This document shows positions 1 to 11,033 of a stretch of DNA of 64,000 nt, piece after piece. Where the stretch lies: positions 75,202,863-75,266,862 of the forward strand of contig CM064861.1 of assembly GCA_032719365.1 (NCBI GenBank), read 5' to 3'. A program made the position numbers and the translations under genes. A model generated the notes under the pieces. The model had not been told where the DNA came from, searched no databases, and saw only the letters and a list, made by a program, of their open reading frames with translations. The stretch's first letter is position 1. Every line of letters begins with the position of its first letter. The DNA is from Prinsepia uniflora (taxonomy: Eukaryota > Streptophyta > Magnoliopsida > Rosales > Rosaceae).

Positions 1-765
1 TTTGGATTGGATTTGTTGGATCTGGTTATTGGGTTGAAAGACCCGGATATTTTGATTTGACGGGGGACGGGCCCGGATTGAGTTTAAAGACTCGGGATTT
101 TAAAGACTCGGATATATTGATATTTCCCCCGTAGGCCTTTTGAGTTTAAAGACTCGGGAGTTTAAAGACTCGGAAATTATATTTGAGGCCTCGGTTGAGT
201 TTAAAGACTCGGATAGGTCCAGCAGGTTTGATCAGAAATGATGGTTTACTGTTCATGGTTGATGTTATGGTTTTCTGATATACATACCATGATTTCTATA
301 TCCGTTTTATAGTGTTTCTGTTTCTTATGATGTTTCATGTTATGATTTTCTAATACTTAGTTGGGCATGCCTGTTTTTAAAACGGAGGGCACATTTGTTA
401 TTATTTTTCCTTAACTTTGATTTGGTGATAAACTGATTTTAAACCTTTAGTTCTTCTAGTCCACTCACACTTTTGGTTTTACATTTTCCCTCCACGTCGT
501 GGTGATAGTGCTAGGGTGAACGTTGAGGCAGATATTGAGGCATAGAGCTTACGACGTTCTTCCGTTGCGAGACCAGAATTGTAGGATTTTTAGGCCCATT
601 TTGTAGAACTATGCTCTGACTGGCAGTTGTGTATATATTTACTCCTTCGTCTGATAGTTATGCTTATAGTGGTATTAAGGTTATTTTGGTACTTTAAGTG
701 TGATTGTCAAACGGGAGCAGGGTTCGTCCCGGGTATCGAGGTGATATTTGGGACGGGTCCTGACA
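1..765 (+). mobile_element. 3' part of a long LTR (family B/D), cut by window edge
   Basis: This is the right-hand end of a plus-strand LTR; the left part lies outside the window. It carries the GAGTTTAAAGACTC hairpin cluster (31-210) typical of the B and D LTRs below, and the inverted arm GTCCACTCACAC at 459-470. It ends in GGGTCCTGACA at 765. Sequence of another element (A-type interior, minus strand) follows at once, so this LTR was probably inserted into that older copy. The expected TSD on the right would be TACCC; the left copy is outside the window. No coding sequence is visible. Confidence 0.7.
31..210 (+). repeat. Cluster of GRGTTNAAAGACYC stem-loop repeats
   Basis: Several copies of a 14-base unit occur here, with GGGT/ACCC or GAGT/ACTC arms around an AAAG-type loop (31-44, 80-93, 197-210 and others). 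The same cluster is seen at 7178-7339, 33560-33821 and 39450-39624 inside other LTRs. Confidence 0.7.
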
Positions 766-1650
766 TACCCCCAATCTGACCATCCGCACATCAGTATAAT
801 GAACGTTCCCTGATCCTCAAGTGTTAAAACCACACTAAACACCATCGATAGCAAGTCATCTCGACACAACTATCGACCAACAGTCATCGCTGTCGAGATC
901 CGTATCCACGCCTCACACTATTATTCGATCCAACACGTAATTCCACATCTTATCTCATAACCGTGCCCGTGGATCGAATCCCAAAATCCTGACTAGACTC
1001 ATGAGAGTCATCCACATGGTCATCCATGACCTCAGCCGCTCGTCGCAGCACAAGTTCTCATTTAAAGTTCACCTTTCCAAATCCATCAATCATAAATTAG
1101 GATTTCAAAATCACACCCTAGGGTTCCACCAAACCCAACTGCCTTTTGCAGTAAAATCCACAACATGACCGACCCCGCGGTCCCGACATCGTATAGGCGT
1201 CAAATCCAACCCAATCATCAATTCATCGTGGGTTTCCACCACGAAGGTCATCGACTAACTCCGATGCACCAACACCTTGTACACTAGCCAATACCACCAG
1301 GGTCCATATTTTAGACCATTACTCAACCGAGTTTCGCATTTCCCAAAATTACCACTCAAATGGGGTTTCCCGAACCCAGTTGTGCCCAGCAGCACAACAA
1401 TCCATTACCATATGACCGAACCTACGGTCCCACATTACGAGTTCATCGTACACAACCCCGCTTGGGTTGAATCGCATTAACGCACGGCGTATCAGGCCAA
1501 TCGTACACTATCCACTGACCGAGATCCAATCCCGCCAACCATCCATCCGACTACCCTAACTATCAGGTTGATGACGAACTGCAGCCAACAAGGGACACCA
1601 CATCCGCGACCTGCGCGCACAAAAAGAGCAACCTGGCTCTGATACCAAGC
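766..1650 (-). mobile_element. Internal-region fragment of A-type LARD-like element
   Basis: Read on the minus strand, this matches the first about 0.8 kb of the interior of the 14.7-27.4 kb element (compare 17633-18470), including the block with the reverse complement of CCCTAGGGTG near 1118. The primer binding site lies at about 1635-1647 (minus strand TGGTATCAGAGC, tRNA-iMet type), directly next to the LTR at 1651. The interior is cut at 766 by the LTR on the left. No gag or pol reading frame is visible. Confidence 0.75.
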
Positions 1651-4394
1651 TGACACGACCCATCCCAATCCCCCCCGGGATTACCACAGGATGTGACGTG
1701 CTCCCGTCTGACACGAGGTGTCAGACAAGGGATAACCCAACGACGCTGCCCCTACGGGCATCCAGAGTGCGCAAGGATCGATGGAGGAGGCATGCAATGT
1801 CCCGGTCCCCTGCTGCAGTCGCATCCGCGCTCAACCTGAAGGGCATTAAAAACCAAAAGCTGTGAGTGGACGAAAATAAACAAGTTCGTAAAATACATTT
1901 TATAAGACATTTATGCCAATCAGTAAAGACATATGCATGCACCAAAAACCAATAATCAAATATTTATTTGAAATAACCCTTAGGGCCTTAGCCCGGAAAC
2001 CGCAAATATAGTTTCAATCCAAAAATCAATCCAAAAGTTATTTCATAAATCCAGTGGCACATGTTTATTACTTTACCATCTCTGGCATCCCAGATGCCTA
2101 GCGTCCCAGCCGCTTAACGTCCCAGACTTCATATCTCACGGTATTAAGCGACGCGTGCTGCCCGGGGTCTCACCGGGTCCATATCTCTGACATCCCAGAT
2201 GTCTGACGTCCTAGACGTCTAATCATAGCAATCCTGCTTCTGAGTCACTATACGGTCCGGTCGCTCCGTATAATGACCCCTCGCAGGCAATGCACCGTGA
2301 CTTCCCCAGTGTCCTAGACACTTGGAGGAGACCAATATATATCCTCGTATCGAGATGGTTTTATGGAACACATTTTATTATTCATTTCCGAAATATCACA
2401 AGGGCCCTGCCCCGAATTTCCATAAAACCGTCATAAGTCCAATTAGTTGATTATTAAATCCGAAATCATTTAATCAATTCCATTTTAGGGTCCCCGACCC
2501 GAAATCACATATATAAATTAACTGGGCCCCTGGCCCGATTCCTTAAATCAACTGGGCCCCTGGCCCGAATTTACTTTATCAAATCCGTTACTGTTTCATA
2601 AAATCATATCCGAACCACAATTACGGAAATCAGTGCAAATCCAGAAAATCTCGATTTACGCGCAAACCCGTAAATCACCTCGAAATGCGTGAAATCACAT
2701 AAATTCACCGATATCCAAATCAAAGCATATAAAACACTTATAACAATCATGAACCAGTTATGCATGCATAGAATTTATCAAAACCAATGTCCACTCACAG
2801 ACCGTTTAACCGTGCGCCTCGATACGCGTGCCACCGGCCTTCCCGGGCCTCGTTACTAACACCGGGACTCCCGAACCTGTTCACATCACATTAGAGGGTT
2901 ACTAACCTCCTCAATAACATCCTATTCAAGTCCCGCAATTTTCCCGAATTTTTAATTATTTTTAAACCCGTCTTAAAACCTTCGGACATCCCGAAAAGTA
3001 TCCGAACGGGATCCGACTGACACGAATCCAACGCTAAAATGTTCGTTATAAAGTATAGGATAAAATTTGTGTTGACCGTACCTTGGAATTCGTGCCCACG
3101 CGCCGTCACGCGCCGCCGTGAGTGGCTGCGCGTGAAACCCACGCGCCAGCTACAGTAACGGTGAACAGTCGTCTTCCTCGCCCGTTTCCCTACAATACGG
3201 GTCTGCAACCCGTGAGTTCAACCCGGTTACATAGTTATCAATTCGACCTCGATTTCATCTGATTTTAATCCTTAAATTATCATTAACCATCCAATTAGAG
3301 TTCCATGTCCTCGATTCAACATAACCGTCCTGAAATCAGACCCACGACCCGTGATCACCCAAACGGGTCGATCACCCAAACTCTGTGTTTTCTCAATCAA
3401 ACTCAAATTAACTTCACAGTAAGGATTCTAGGCCTAAAAGGAACTGAAATACAAGATCAATTGGACACGACATTACCTGGAATTGATCGTCCACAGTCCC
3501 TGCACAACTCTGAAACAGGAACCTCAGTTCCAGTCCAACCCGCGTCAGTTTTCCTTCGAAGTTGATGGGGTTCAGTTCCAATTCCTCCCAGAAGCCTCAA
3601 GCCGTCCTTGGTTTGGTCCAATTCATCTCAGTAATTAAACTGAGAATTTTCCCTCCATTTTCCATTTTCACGGTTCCAGAATCCTTCAAGTCTCCTCAGC
3701 CCGTTTTCTCTCCAAAATCATTCACTCAGCTCACTCTCAGTCCCTATAATCAAACAGCCCGTGGAAAAAAAAACCACTCAGTGCCTCTGTGAATTGTCCC
3801 CCACAACTGACCCAAAACTGGAACAAAACGGTTGCCCGGCTCCCCACTCACGATTTCATCACTCTGTTCCATGGCTCCCCACTCACGATTGTTTCAAATG
3901 CAACAGCCAAAATTACCATTTTGCCCTCCAATTGAAAAATTACCAAAATGCCCTTCCACTTCCGTGACCCGCCACTCGGTCACCCGATGTCCGTTTTCAG
4001 AGTGCCGCCTGTCGTTGTACTCAGGGAATCGAGACCTACCTAACGGTCCTTGGCCTTCGGCCATCGGACCTCCCGATCATAAAGTCAACATTTTCCCCTA
4101 TTTCGTCCAAATTACGGAAATGCCCCTGGACTTCCGAACGTCATAACTTTCGCCACGAACGTCGGAATCGAACGTGCCGCCTGTCTATGAACTCGTGACG
4201 TCCCAAACTACGTCACGGTCATTGGTCAAAGTCCATTTGACCGTCCGAACTAAAAGTCAACGTTTTGCCCACGACCAGGGGCAAAACGGTCCTATTGCAC
4301 CGTTCGTCCGAGTTCGCCCAACTAATCACCTATTAACCCTGCTAATCATGATTAGTCAGTAATCAAATCCCGAATTCCGGGACGGGTCGTTACA
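1651..4394 (-). mobile_element. A-family LTR, minus strand (5' LTR of the truncated element)
   Basis: Reverse-oriented LTR of about 2.74 kb. On the plus strand it starts TGACACGACCC and ends GGGTCGTTACA, so in its own sense it reads TGTAACGACCCG...GTGTCA. The minus-strand primer site beside 1651 shows it is the 5' LTR of a minus-strand element. It carries the paired inverted arms CTGTGAGTGGAC (1860-1871) and GTCCACTCACAG (2789-2800), with short palindromes such as GGCATC...GATGCC between them (2090-2215). The open frame at 2891-3208 is LTR sequence that is also open in other copies; I do not call it a gene. Confidence 0.85.
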
Positions 4395-4630
4395 GAAGAT
4401 ACGTGCCTACACATATAAGTCACTTCACATTTCCCCTCCCCGAGCGAGGTTGGATTGTTTACCGTTCTTCCCAAGACACGGGCCTTAGATATTGCCTTTT
4501 CCAATGATATATCTCCATTTTTCTTCATACCATATTCACGAGTAAGAATACCTAATAGTTCTTTGAATACATGTTTTTCCATTATGAATTGTTCGTCTTC
4601 TGACCATTTAGAACTTCCATGATCCATATG
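4395..4630 (-). pseudogene. PIF/Harbinger-type transposase remnant, piece 1
   Basis: Unique sequence between two LTRs. On the minus strand one frame reads a segment containing MEKHVFKELLGILTREYG and DISLEKAI. This resembles the start of the PIF/Harbinger (HARBI1-like) nuclease, where a conserved FRMxKHVF...L...YGL...ISVEE region precedes the catalytic domain. Just upstream, another frame gives WIMEVLNG, the family's usual lead-in, so a frameshift separates them. The catalytic DDE part is not visible and homology fades before 4395. The same lead-in, with more upstream sequence, occurs at 10877-11033. A gene of another family sharing this region cannot be excluded. Confidence 0.5.
4626..4630. 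repeat. Left TSD (ATATG) of solo LTR
   Basis: ATATG stands directly before the LTR start at 4631 and is repeated directly after its end at 7861-7865. Confidence 0.85.
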
Positions 4631-7600
4631 TGTAACAACCCGTCCCGGGAGTCGGGATTAGCGAAGTGATTAGTGACGGATTAGCTGAGTTAATTGGTGG
4701 TTAGTTGGTTACTTTTGGACTTTGGGCGCAAAATGACGATTTTGCCCATGGTTTGGGCAAATTGTTGACTTTGAGCTCGGGTGGTCAATTGGGTATTGAC
4801 CGATGACTGTGACGTAGTTCGGGACGTCAGAAATCCGTAGACAGGTGGCACGCCCGATTCTGACATCCGAGGAGGAAGTTATGATGATCGGAAGGTTGAG
4901 GGATTACCGTAATTTGAGTAAACGTAGGGGCAAAAGTTGACTTTTTATACGACAGGGTTTTTGCACGTAGACCGAGGACAGTTAGGTAGGTCTCGTCGTC
5001 CTGAGTTCAATGACATGCGACATGCTTTCATCGGACGTCGGACGAGCGAGATCCGGGTCTAGAACGTGAGGGGTAAAACAGTAAAATGGAACAAGAGGGG
5101 CATTTTGGTCTTTTTGGCACATTGGGAATTGTACCAATCTGATAAGGACAAGTGGACAGAGTAAATTTTATATTTTTAGGAGGGGTCCATCAGGTGTGTG
5201 ACACCTGGCCACATTCTAGTGGCTTCTAGCCACTTTCATCGTTTAGTTTAAATGTGTTTGGGCTTGTTTAACCCATGCAAGGAGGAGAAAAACAGAGACT
5301 GAGATTGAGGGAGGAATCGATCAAATTGCAAGGAGGTGTGAGTCTTGTGAGTATGAGAGTGTGATCAGAGGGAGGCTGAGAGTGTAGGGACTGGTTGAGA
5401 GGGATTGAGAGTCGAGGGGTGTGGGTGAAGTGAGGAAAACCAGGAAGAACAGGACAGAGGACCACCGTGCACGGTTGTGCACTTCCAGTGACCAAACCAT
5501 CAAATTGAACCCGTGGTGGTGTCGAGAGGCCTGAGGGGAGTCGAGTAGGTACGACGGAGCTCACGGTGGTGGCTGGGACGCAGGTAATTCCTCAATCCTT
5601 TTTGGGTGCTCTGTTTTGCCGTTTTGATTCAAACGTTTAGTCGTGAGATTTGGGGCTGAGTCGAGGTGTTTGGTAGGTTCTAGTCGACTCAGTAGGTCCC
5701 TAGGAATCGTTTGGTTGTGAAGCCGTGACGGGGGGAAGACCTGGTGGCCGGGTAAGCTTGTACAGTCCTCTGTTTTTACCGTTTGCTTCAATTTGGAAGT
5801 TGTGACGTTTGGAGGAGTGTTGATGGTTTCTAGTGACCCTAGTATCTCTAGGAAGGTGTTGGGAACCTTAGGCATCGACCTAGAGACCTACGGTGGCCGT
5901 GGGTGGCTGGAGACAGAAACTCGACATTTCTGGTTTTCTTCGATCTTTAGTTGTTAGGTTTGTGTAGTATCTCTAGGAAGGTGTTGGGAACCTTAGGCAT
6001 CGACCTAGATCCCTACGGTGGCCGTGGGTGGCCGGAGATAGAAACTCGACATTTCTGGGTTTTCTTCGAGCTTTAGTTGTTAGGTTTGTGTAGTGATTGT
6101 CATGAATTAATTAGTGGAATCAACTACCTAGATAAGGACGAAACTAGTGGGATCAAAAAGAGTGAAAATGGATGGAAAACGGCGAAGAACCGCCCTCGCC
6201 GGTTCAGACCGGTAGAACGACTGAGGAAGAAGATAAACAGTGTTTCTGTGCAGGCACGGGAGGCCCACGCGCAGCCACTTTGGGAGACGCGTGGGGGCGC
6301 GTGCGGCGGTTTTCGGAGAAGTGGTCAACTAGGTTGCTGGTCTAAATGTTGTAACGAATCTATTGGGACACGTTTCAGGACAATCGGATGTCGTCTCGGG
6401 TTAGTTCTAAGTGGTCGAAGGTTTAGGGTTCCGTTTAGTTATGTTTTAAGTCCGGGGAAAATTGGGGAAAATTAGGAGAAAGTTGGTGGACGTGTTAGTG
6501 ACTCGATTTGGTGACTCTGGACAGGTTCGGCAAAGTCGAGGATAGCGGAATGGCCAGGGACGGTGCAAGTGCGCGCGTATCGAGGCGACGCCGAAATGGT
6601 CTGTGAGTGGACTTTGCTTTCTAACTCTTGATGCATGCATATATGATTTTATATGTTTTCTATATTTGATTCTATGATTTGATTTATGATTGTGATGGTT
6701 TACGGTTTGTGCTCGTTTTTTCGAGGAAATTACGGTATTTCATGTTTTACGAGATTTGACGGATATTGTGATTTTAACCTGGTTTTAATGAATTGATTTC
6801 GGGATTTGAAATACCATTTGATTTCAAAGAAAGTAAAAGGATTTCGGAAAAGTGTTTTCGGGCTTGAAGCCCAGTTCAACAAGTGGTTTTAAGAAACGTG
6901 ATTTCGGGTTTTGGAATTGGAATTCCGGATGACGATTCGGGATTCGATTCGGGACATGAAGTGGATTCCGGGTTTGGGTTCGGAATGGTTATTCCGGATG
7001 CCTGCTTATGGAATAATGGTTGCGGACTCAGATCTGGAAAGGATATGGATATGAGTTCTGGATTTGGATTCGGGATCCTGAGGAGATTGCGGATTCGGAA
7101 ATGGAAAATGGTTTTCAAACGGTTTTGGATTGGATTTGCTGGATCTGGTTATTAGGTACGGGGGACGGGCCCGGATTGGGTTTAAAGACCCAGATTGAGT
7201 TTAAAGACTCGGGAGTTTAAAGACTCAGATATATTGATATTTCCCCGTAGGCCTGTTGAGTTTAAAGACTCAGGAGTTTAAAGACTCGGATTATATTGAG
7301 GCCTGGATTGAGTTTAAAGACTCGGGAGTTTAAAGACTCGGATAGATCCAGCAGGTTCGGTGAATGGAAAAATGAGATGGTTTTCAACAAGGTTTTCCGA
7401 TGTTTTGGGCAGTGGCCCGGATGAAATGGTTTGCGATGGTTTTGGGCTGAGGCCCGGGAATTAGAAAAAGAAACTACTTGGTTTTCTTACATGGTTTTAT
7501 GTCATACCTTGATATGCATGCATTGGTTTTTGAAACGGAGGGTATAGCTGTCATTGTTTTATGAAATGTTTTTAAACTTAAACTTTATTTTTGTCCACTC

Positions 7601-7860
7601 ACAGTCTTTTCGTGTTTTCGATACCCTCCAGGTTGTTGTGGTGCGGGCTGTTGATCGAGAGAGATGGAGACATCACACGCACGATGCACAGTAAGCTTTA
7701 CGCACTCTTGGAAGTTTTTGGACGGTCGGATCGAGAATCTCTTGTCCGACTTACGTGTCACATGAAGGTTGGACGTCAGCTTAGCCTTCGTGTCATGCGT
7801 AAGTTAGACGGGATCGGGATTTAGCCCTTAATCCCGGGGGATTAGGGGTGGGTCCTAACA
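4631..7860 (+). mobile_element. Solo LTR, family B (3.23 kb)
   Basis: A complete LTR from TGTAACAACCCG to GGTCCTAACA, bounded by a perfect 5-bp TSD (ATATG), with no interior, so it is a solo LTR left by LTR-LTR recombination. It interrupts the Harbinger remnant. Inverted arms CTGTGAGTGGAC (6601-6612) and GTCCACTCACAG (7593-7604) bracket about 1 kb that contains GGGCTTGAAGCCC (6860-6872), dense GGATTCGG-type repeats (6895-7110) and GAGTTTAAAGACTC hairpins (7178-7339). CGCG-rich sequence lies at 6265-6305. Small open frames inside it resemble no protein I know. Confidence 0.9.
7178..7339 (+). repeat. GRGTTTAAAGACYC hairpin cluster in solo LTR B
   Basis: Repeated 14-base units, one with GGGT/ACCC arms (7178-7191) and the rest with GAGT/ACTC arms, spaced irregularly by 14-60 bases. 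The cluster is shared with 31-210, 33560-33821 and 39450-39624. Confidence 0.7.
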
Positions 7861-7865
7861 ATATG
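7861..7865. repeat. Right TSD (ATATG) of solo LTR
   Basis: This repeats 4626-4630 exactly. After it the interrupted target sequence continues with TTTCCC. Confidence 0.85.
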
Positions 7866-8772
7866 TTTCCCTTCTAACCCACGTGCAACACGAGTGCCAA
7901 ACACCTGTCTAACCCGTGTGTGACACGAAGTCCAGACAAGGGATACCCAGGCCAACAGCCTAAACGGGCTTCTAGACAGCGCCAGGACCAATGGTGGAGT
8001 TTGATGTCTCGGTCTCTACTACAGTCCGCATCCGCGATCAACCTGAAAGGCATTAAAAACCATAAAAGCTGTGAGTGAACAAAAATAAATAATTTAATAA
8101 AACGCATTTGATAAAAGAAGTTTATGCCCTTCACCTGAAACCATGCATGCATACCAAAACTAGTTAATTCAAATATAATAAAAATCGTTTATAATACCAA
8201 AGTCATTTCCTTCCTCAAATCATTAAGGTTTTAGCCCAAAACCATAAAATCAACCAAGTGTGGGAACTCATCCCAAAATCGTAAAACATCGAAATTCGTA
8301 AATCTAAATCCAAGTGGGCCACTGACAAATCCATAAACACATAAATACCATTTCATAAATCCAATAAATCATGTTTACTAAATACCCATCCTCGGCATCC
8401 CAGACGCTTGGCATCCCATACGACATATCTCACGGTCTAAGCAACGCGTGCTGCCCGGGGTCTCTCCGGGCCAATCTCTGACATTCCAGACATTTCTCGA
8501 GGTGAAAAACCTCAATTTGACCAACCTAACGATCTCCAATCAACTCGAAACTACCACCATTAGATCCGAATCGTCGAAACCTTAAAAATAAAATTGGTCT
8601 CACCTCGACATTCGAGCCCACGCCCTTACACATATGGTCAACGCAAAAGTCAACGTTGCTAACATCAGTAAAGTCAATGCTGACGTCAGTGGTTAACGGT
8701 CAACGTTGGCGTCTGCATGACGTCACCCCTGCAACTCTGACAGTGCCACGTGTCAGTATGCCAATGGTCCTT

Positions 8773-8792
8773 GTCACTAACTTGTTAGTGAC
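8773..8792. repeat. Near-perfect palindrome GTCACTAAC-TT-GTTAGTGAC
   Basis: Nine-base perfect arms separated by TT, in the ACGT-rich part of the LTR. A relative with altered arms is at 37375-37390 in the C LTR. Confidence 0.7.
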
Positions 8793-9606
8793 ACATGGCA
8801 GCCCCTGATTGGGCCACTTTACTAACACGTTAGTGCTAACTAGGCACTGACATGTGACACGTGTCAACATCCCATAGGTCTACCTCTGACGACTGTCAGA
8901 TGATGATGTCATCTCGTATTCAACCTCTTGACCGGGTCTGCAATTCGGGACGTATAGACTTGCGGACCAGACCTGGCTCCTATTTGTTAGATTCTAACCC
9001 AAATTTGATCTCGTTTGTTCCTACATCATCGTCCTACCATTCCCAATCGATATACCTACTTAAAACCCTGAAATCAAGCCTAGAAATTTTCTGTATGAAC
9101 TGGAACAGTAACTGTGGATTTCAAACGGGTTCTCCGGTTAGCTCCGGTCACCACCAGCCTTGATTCCAAGCCCAATCGACTCACCTCACCTCAAGAACCT
9201 CGTCCAAGCCACCAAATTGATCAGAAATTGTTGAAACCAAACCTACCATTTTCGAACCAAAAACAGAGCTCACGGGTTTTCCTTACCTTCGTCGTTGTTG
9301 CTCCACTGTGGCCACCGTCCTAATTGTCTCGCTGCCCCTTCCATTTTCATTCACGGGTCATAAGCAACAGATGAAGATTGAAGGGGTTTTCGTGGGTTGG
9401 GTTTCACAGTTCGAGAGCATTCCATGGGTTTGGGAGACACACAGAGAAGATGACTGATGCAGATGAATGAAGATAATGACCCCAATTAATTGGGTTCTGG
9501 GCCTATCAGATGGGTGACACTTTTCACTCATCTAGTGGGTCCTTACAGATTTTTGCCCCAATCAAAACAGTCCACGTGTTCATTTCTCGGGTTGTGTGAA
9601 TAGTGC

Positions 9607-9614
9607 CGTATAAC
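9607..9614. repeat. Left 8-bp TSD (CGTATAAC) of hAT-like element
   Basis: CGTATAAC precedes the element's terminal repeat and recurs at 10605-10612. Confidence 0.7.
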
Positions 9615-10604
9615 CAAGGATTGAAATATCGATATCGACGGATATATCGCTCGTCAAATTTATGGATATCTGGCCCCAAATATCAGTATCGATATTGATA
9701 TCATTTACGGTCAACAAAAATGATGGAAATTCGATCTAAAAGTTGGAAATTTAGAATGAAACTTTGGGAAAAGCTTATATACCCAATAATGGTTATATAT
9801 GACTAATAAAAACTATAAAATGATTTTGATATAATAAATATATGATGAATAATATGATGTAATATGATTCTGATGATGACTAATAATATAAAATCTTAAA
9901 TATAAACATAAATTGAAGTGAATTACTATAATTGTATGTTAATATATTAAAAACATAACAATAAACATATGTTAATATATTAAAAACATAACAATAAACA
10001 TACAAAAATTCAATATAAGAAAAATAATAAAATAAGTTTAAATATATTTGAGATAGGGAAAAAAAGATGAAAAAATAAGATCAAACTTTGATTAAAAATT
10101 GGAAGTAATTGATATATTTAAAATTTGGACAAAAAATGAAAAAGAAAAAAACCCAAGGTGAAAAGTGGAAAAAATAAATTCAAATAGATAAAAAAGGGAA
10201 GAAAAAAAAGCAGCAGTAGCCTTGTGGGGGGTCGAACCCAAGACCCCCCAATTGACAAACAAAAACTCAACCAACTCTCCTAGCCAGCGAGTTTGTAAAC
10301 TAACCAACTCCAATTATATAAATATGAGAAATAGCAATCATCCCCTACCTCCAGCCGGGTCTGCCACCCGGGTTTTTTGACCCGACGGCATGACCCGACT
10401 CAATCTTCCATGTTTTACGTCCGATTTTCACGATTTAATAGTGCATCTTCATCGTTTTGATCCCAGAAAATGATCTTTTGGTTCAAAACAAGAAATCATG
10501 TCGAAATTTTAGCCAATTTCTTCCCCCCTTCTTAGTTGCCACCGGCCTGAAATCGTCATATATCGGTCGATATATCGACGATTCCGGCGATATTTACATC
10601 CATG
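9615..10604. mobile_element. Non-autonomous hAT-like element, 990 bp
   Basis: The ends are imperfect terminal inverted repeats: CAAGGATTGAAATATCG on the left, and CATGGATGTAAATATCG as the reverse complement of the right end. More ATATCGATATCG-type sequence extends inward on both sides. An 8-bp duplication (CGTATAAC) flanks it, which is the size made by hAT transposases. The interior is very AT-rich and has no transposase frame. It sits inside a minus-strand LTR whose sequence joins cleanly across it. A tRNA-like segment lies near its right side (10200-10290). Confidence 0.65.
10221..10290 (-). repeat. tRNA-like SINE head within the hAT-like element
   Basis: On the minus strand an A-box-like TGGCTAGGAGAGTTGGTTGAG segment (10266-10286) is followed about 30 bases later by GGGTTCGACCC, a good RNA polymerase III B box (10229-10239). 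The B-box region forms a perfect 9-bp stem (10225-10233 with 10242-10250), like a T arm. This spacing is what tRNA-derived SINE heads show. No clear SINE end or TSD was found. It could instead be a tRNA pseudogene. Confidence 0.45.
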
Positions 10605-10612
10605 CGTATAAC
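10605..10612. repeat. Right 8-bp TSD (CGTATAAC) of hAT-like element
   Basis: This repeats 9607-9614 exactly. Confidence 0.7.
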
Positions 10613-10876
10613 TTCGTAGACCCGTAACTTTCCCGTCGAACGTCTGATTTAGACGTGCCATCTGTCTACGGTCTCGTAATGTCTCGATCTACGTCACGGT
10701 CATCGACTCTCAGGCATTTAGCCACCCAGGTCAAAAGTCAACATTTTTCCTATTCTTAGGGGCAAAATCATCATTTCATACCTTCTGTCCGCGATCTCTC
10801 GACTAATCCCTTATTAGTCACGCTAATCCTCAAATTCCCCAGTAATCTAATCCTGACATTCGGGACGGGTAGTTAC

Positions 10877-11033
10877 ACATGACCATTTAGAACTTCCATT
10901 ATCCATATGTTTCCTGTATGAGGAGAAGCCTTGCATGGCTCTTTATTGACATGCTTCAACTAATCAGACACAATTGCTACACACTTTACAAACACTAATT
11001 GATAAAATTCCTTATCACTCTTATATGTAGAAG
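10877..11033 (-). pseudogene. PIF/Harbinger-type transposase remnant, piece 2
   Basis: On the minus strand a frame reads KEPCKASPHTGNIWIMEVLN. This resembles the N-terminal lead-in of PIF/Harbinger nucleases (TG..W.MEVLNGH). An in-frame stop lies a few codons upstream. About 36 bases (10878-10913) duplicate the interrupted sequence at 4600-4630 plus 7861-7871, so the two pieces were one locus before LTR insertion. It is non-functional. Confidence 0.45.
11029..11033. repeat. Left TSD (AGAAG) of solo LTR
   Basis: AGAAG directly precedes TGTAACGATCCG and recurs at 13829-13833. Confidence 0.85.

Larger units (their letters stand above)
7866..10876 (-). mobile_element. Truncated, chimeric LTR (minus strand) carrying a hAT-like insertion
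   Basis: On the plus strand the intact end is GGGTAGTTACA at 10876. The other end (about 7869) lacks roughly the last 45 bases expected of an LTR. The part at 7869-8500 matches the 3' half of A-type LTRs (arm CTGTGAGTGAAC at 8069-8080). From about 8505 it resembles the 5' half of the C-type LTR at 35827-38691, with a TGACGTCA and CACGTG-rich stretch at 8640-8870. The opposite inverted arm is missing at the join. A 990-bp element sits at 9615-10604. A roughly 36-bp stretch of target sequence is repeated on its two sides. Confidence 0.7.
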
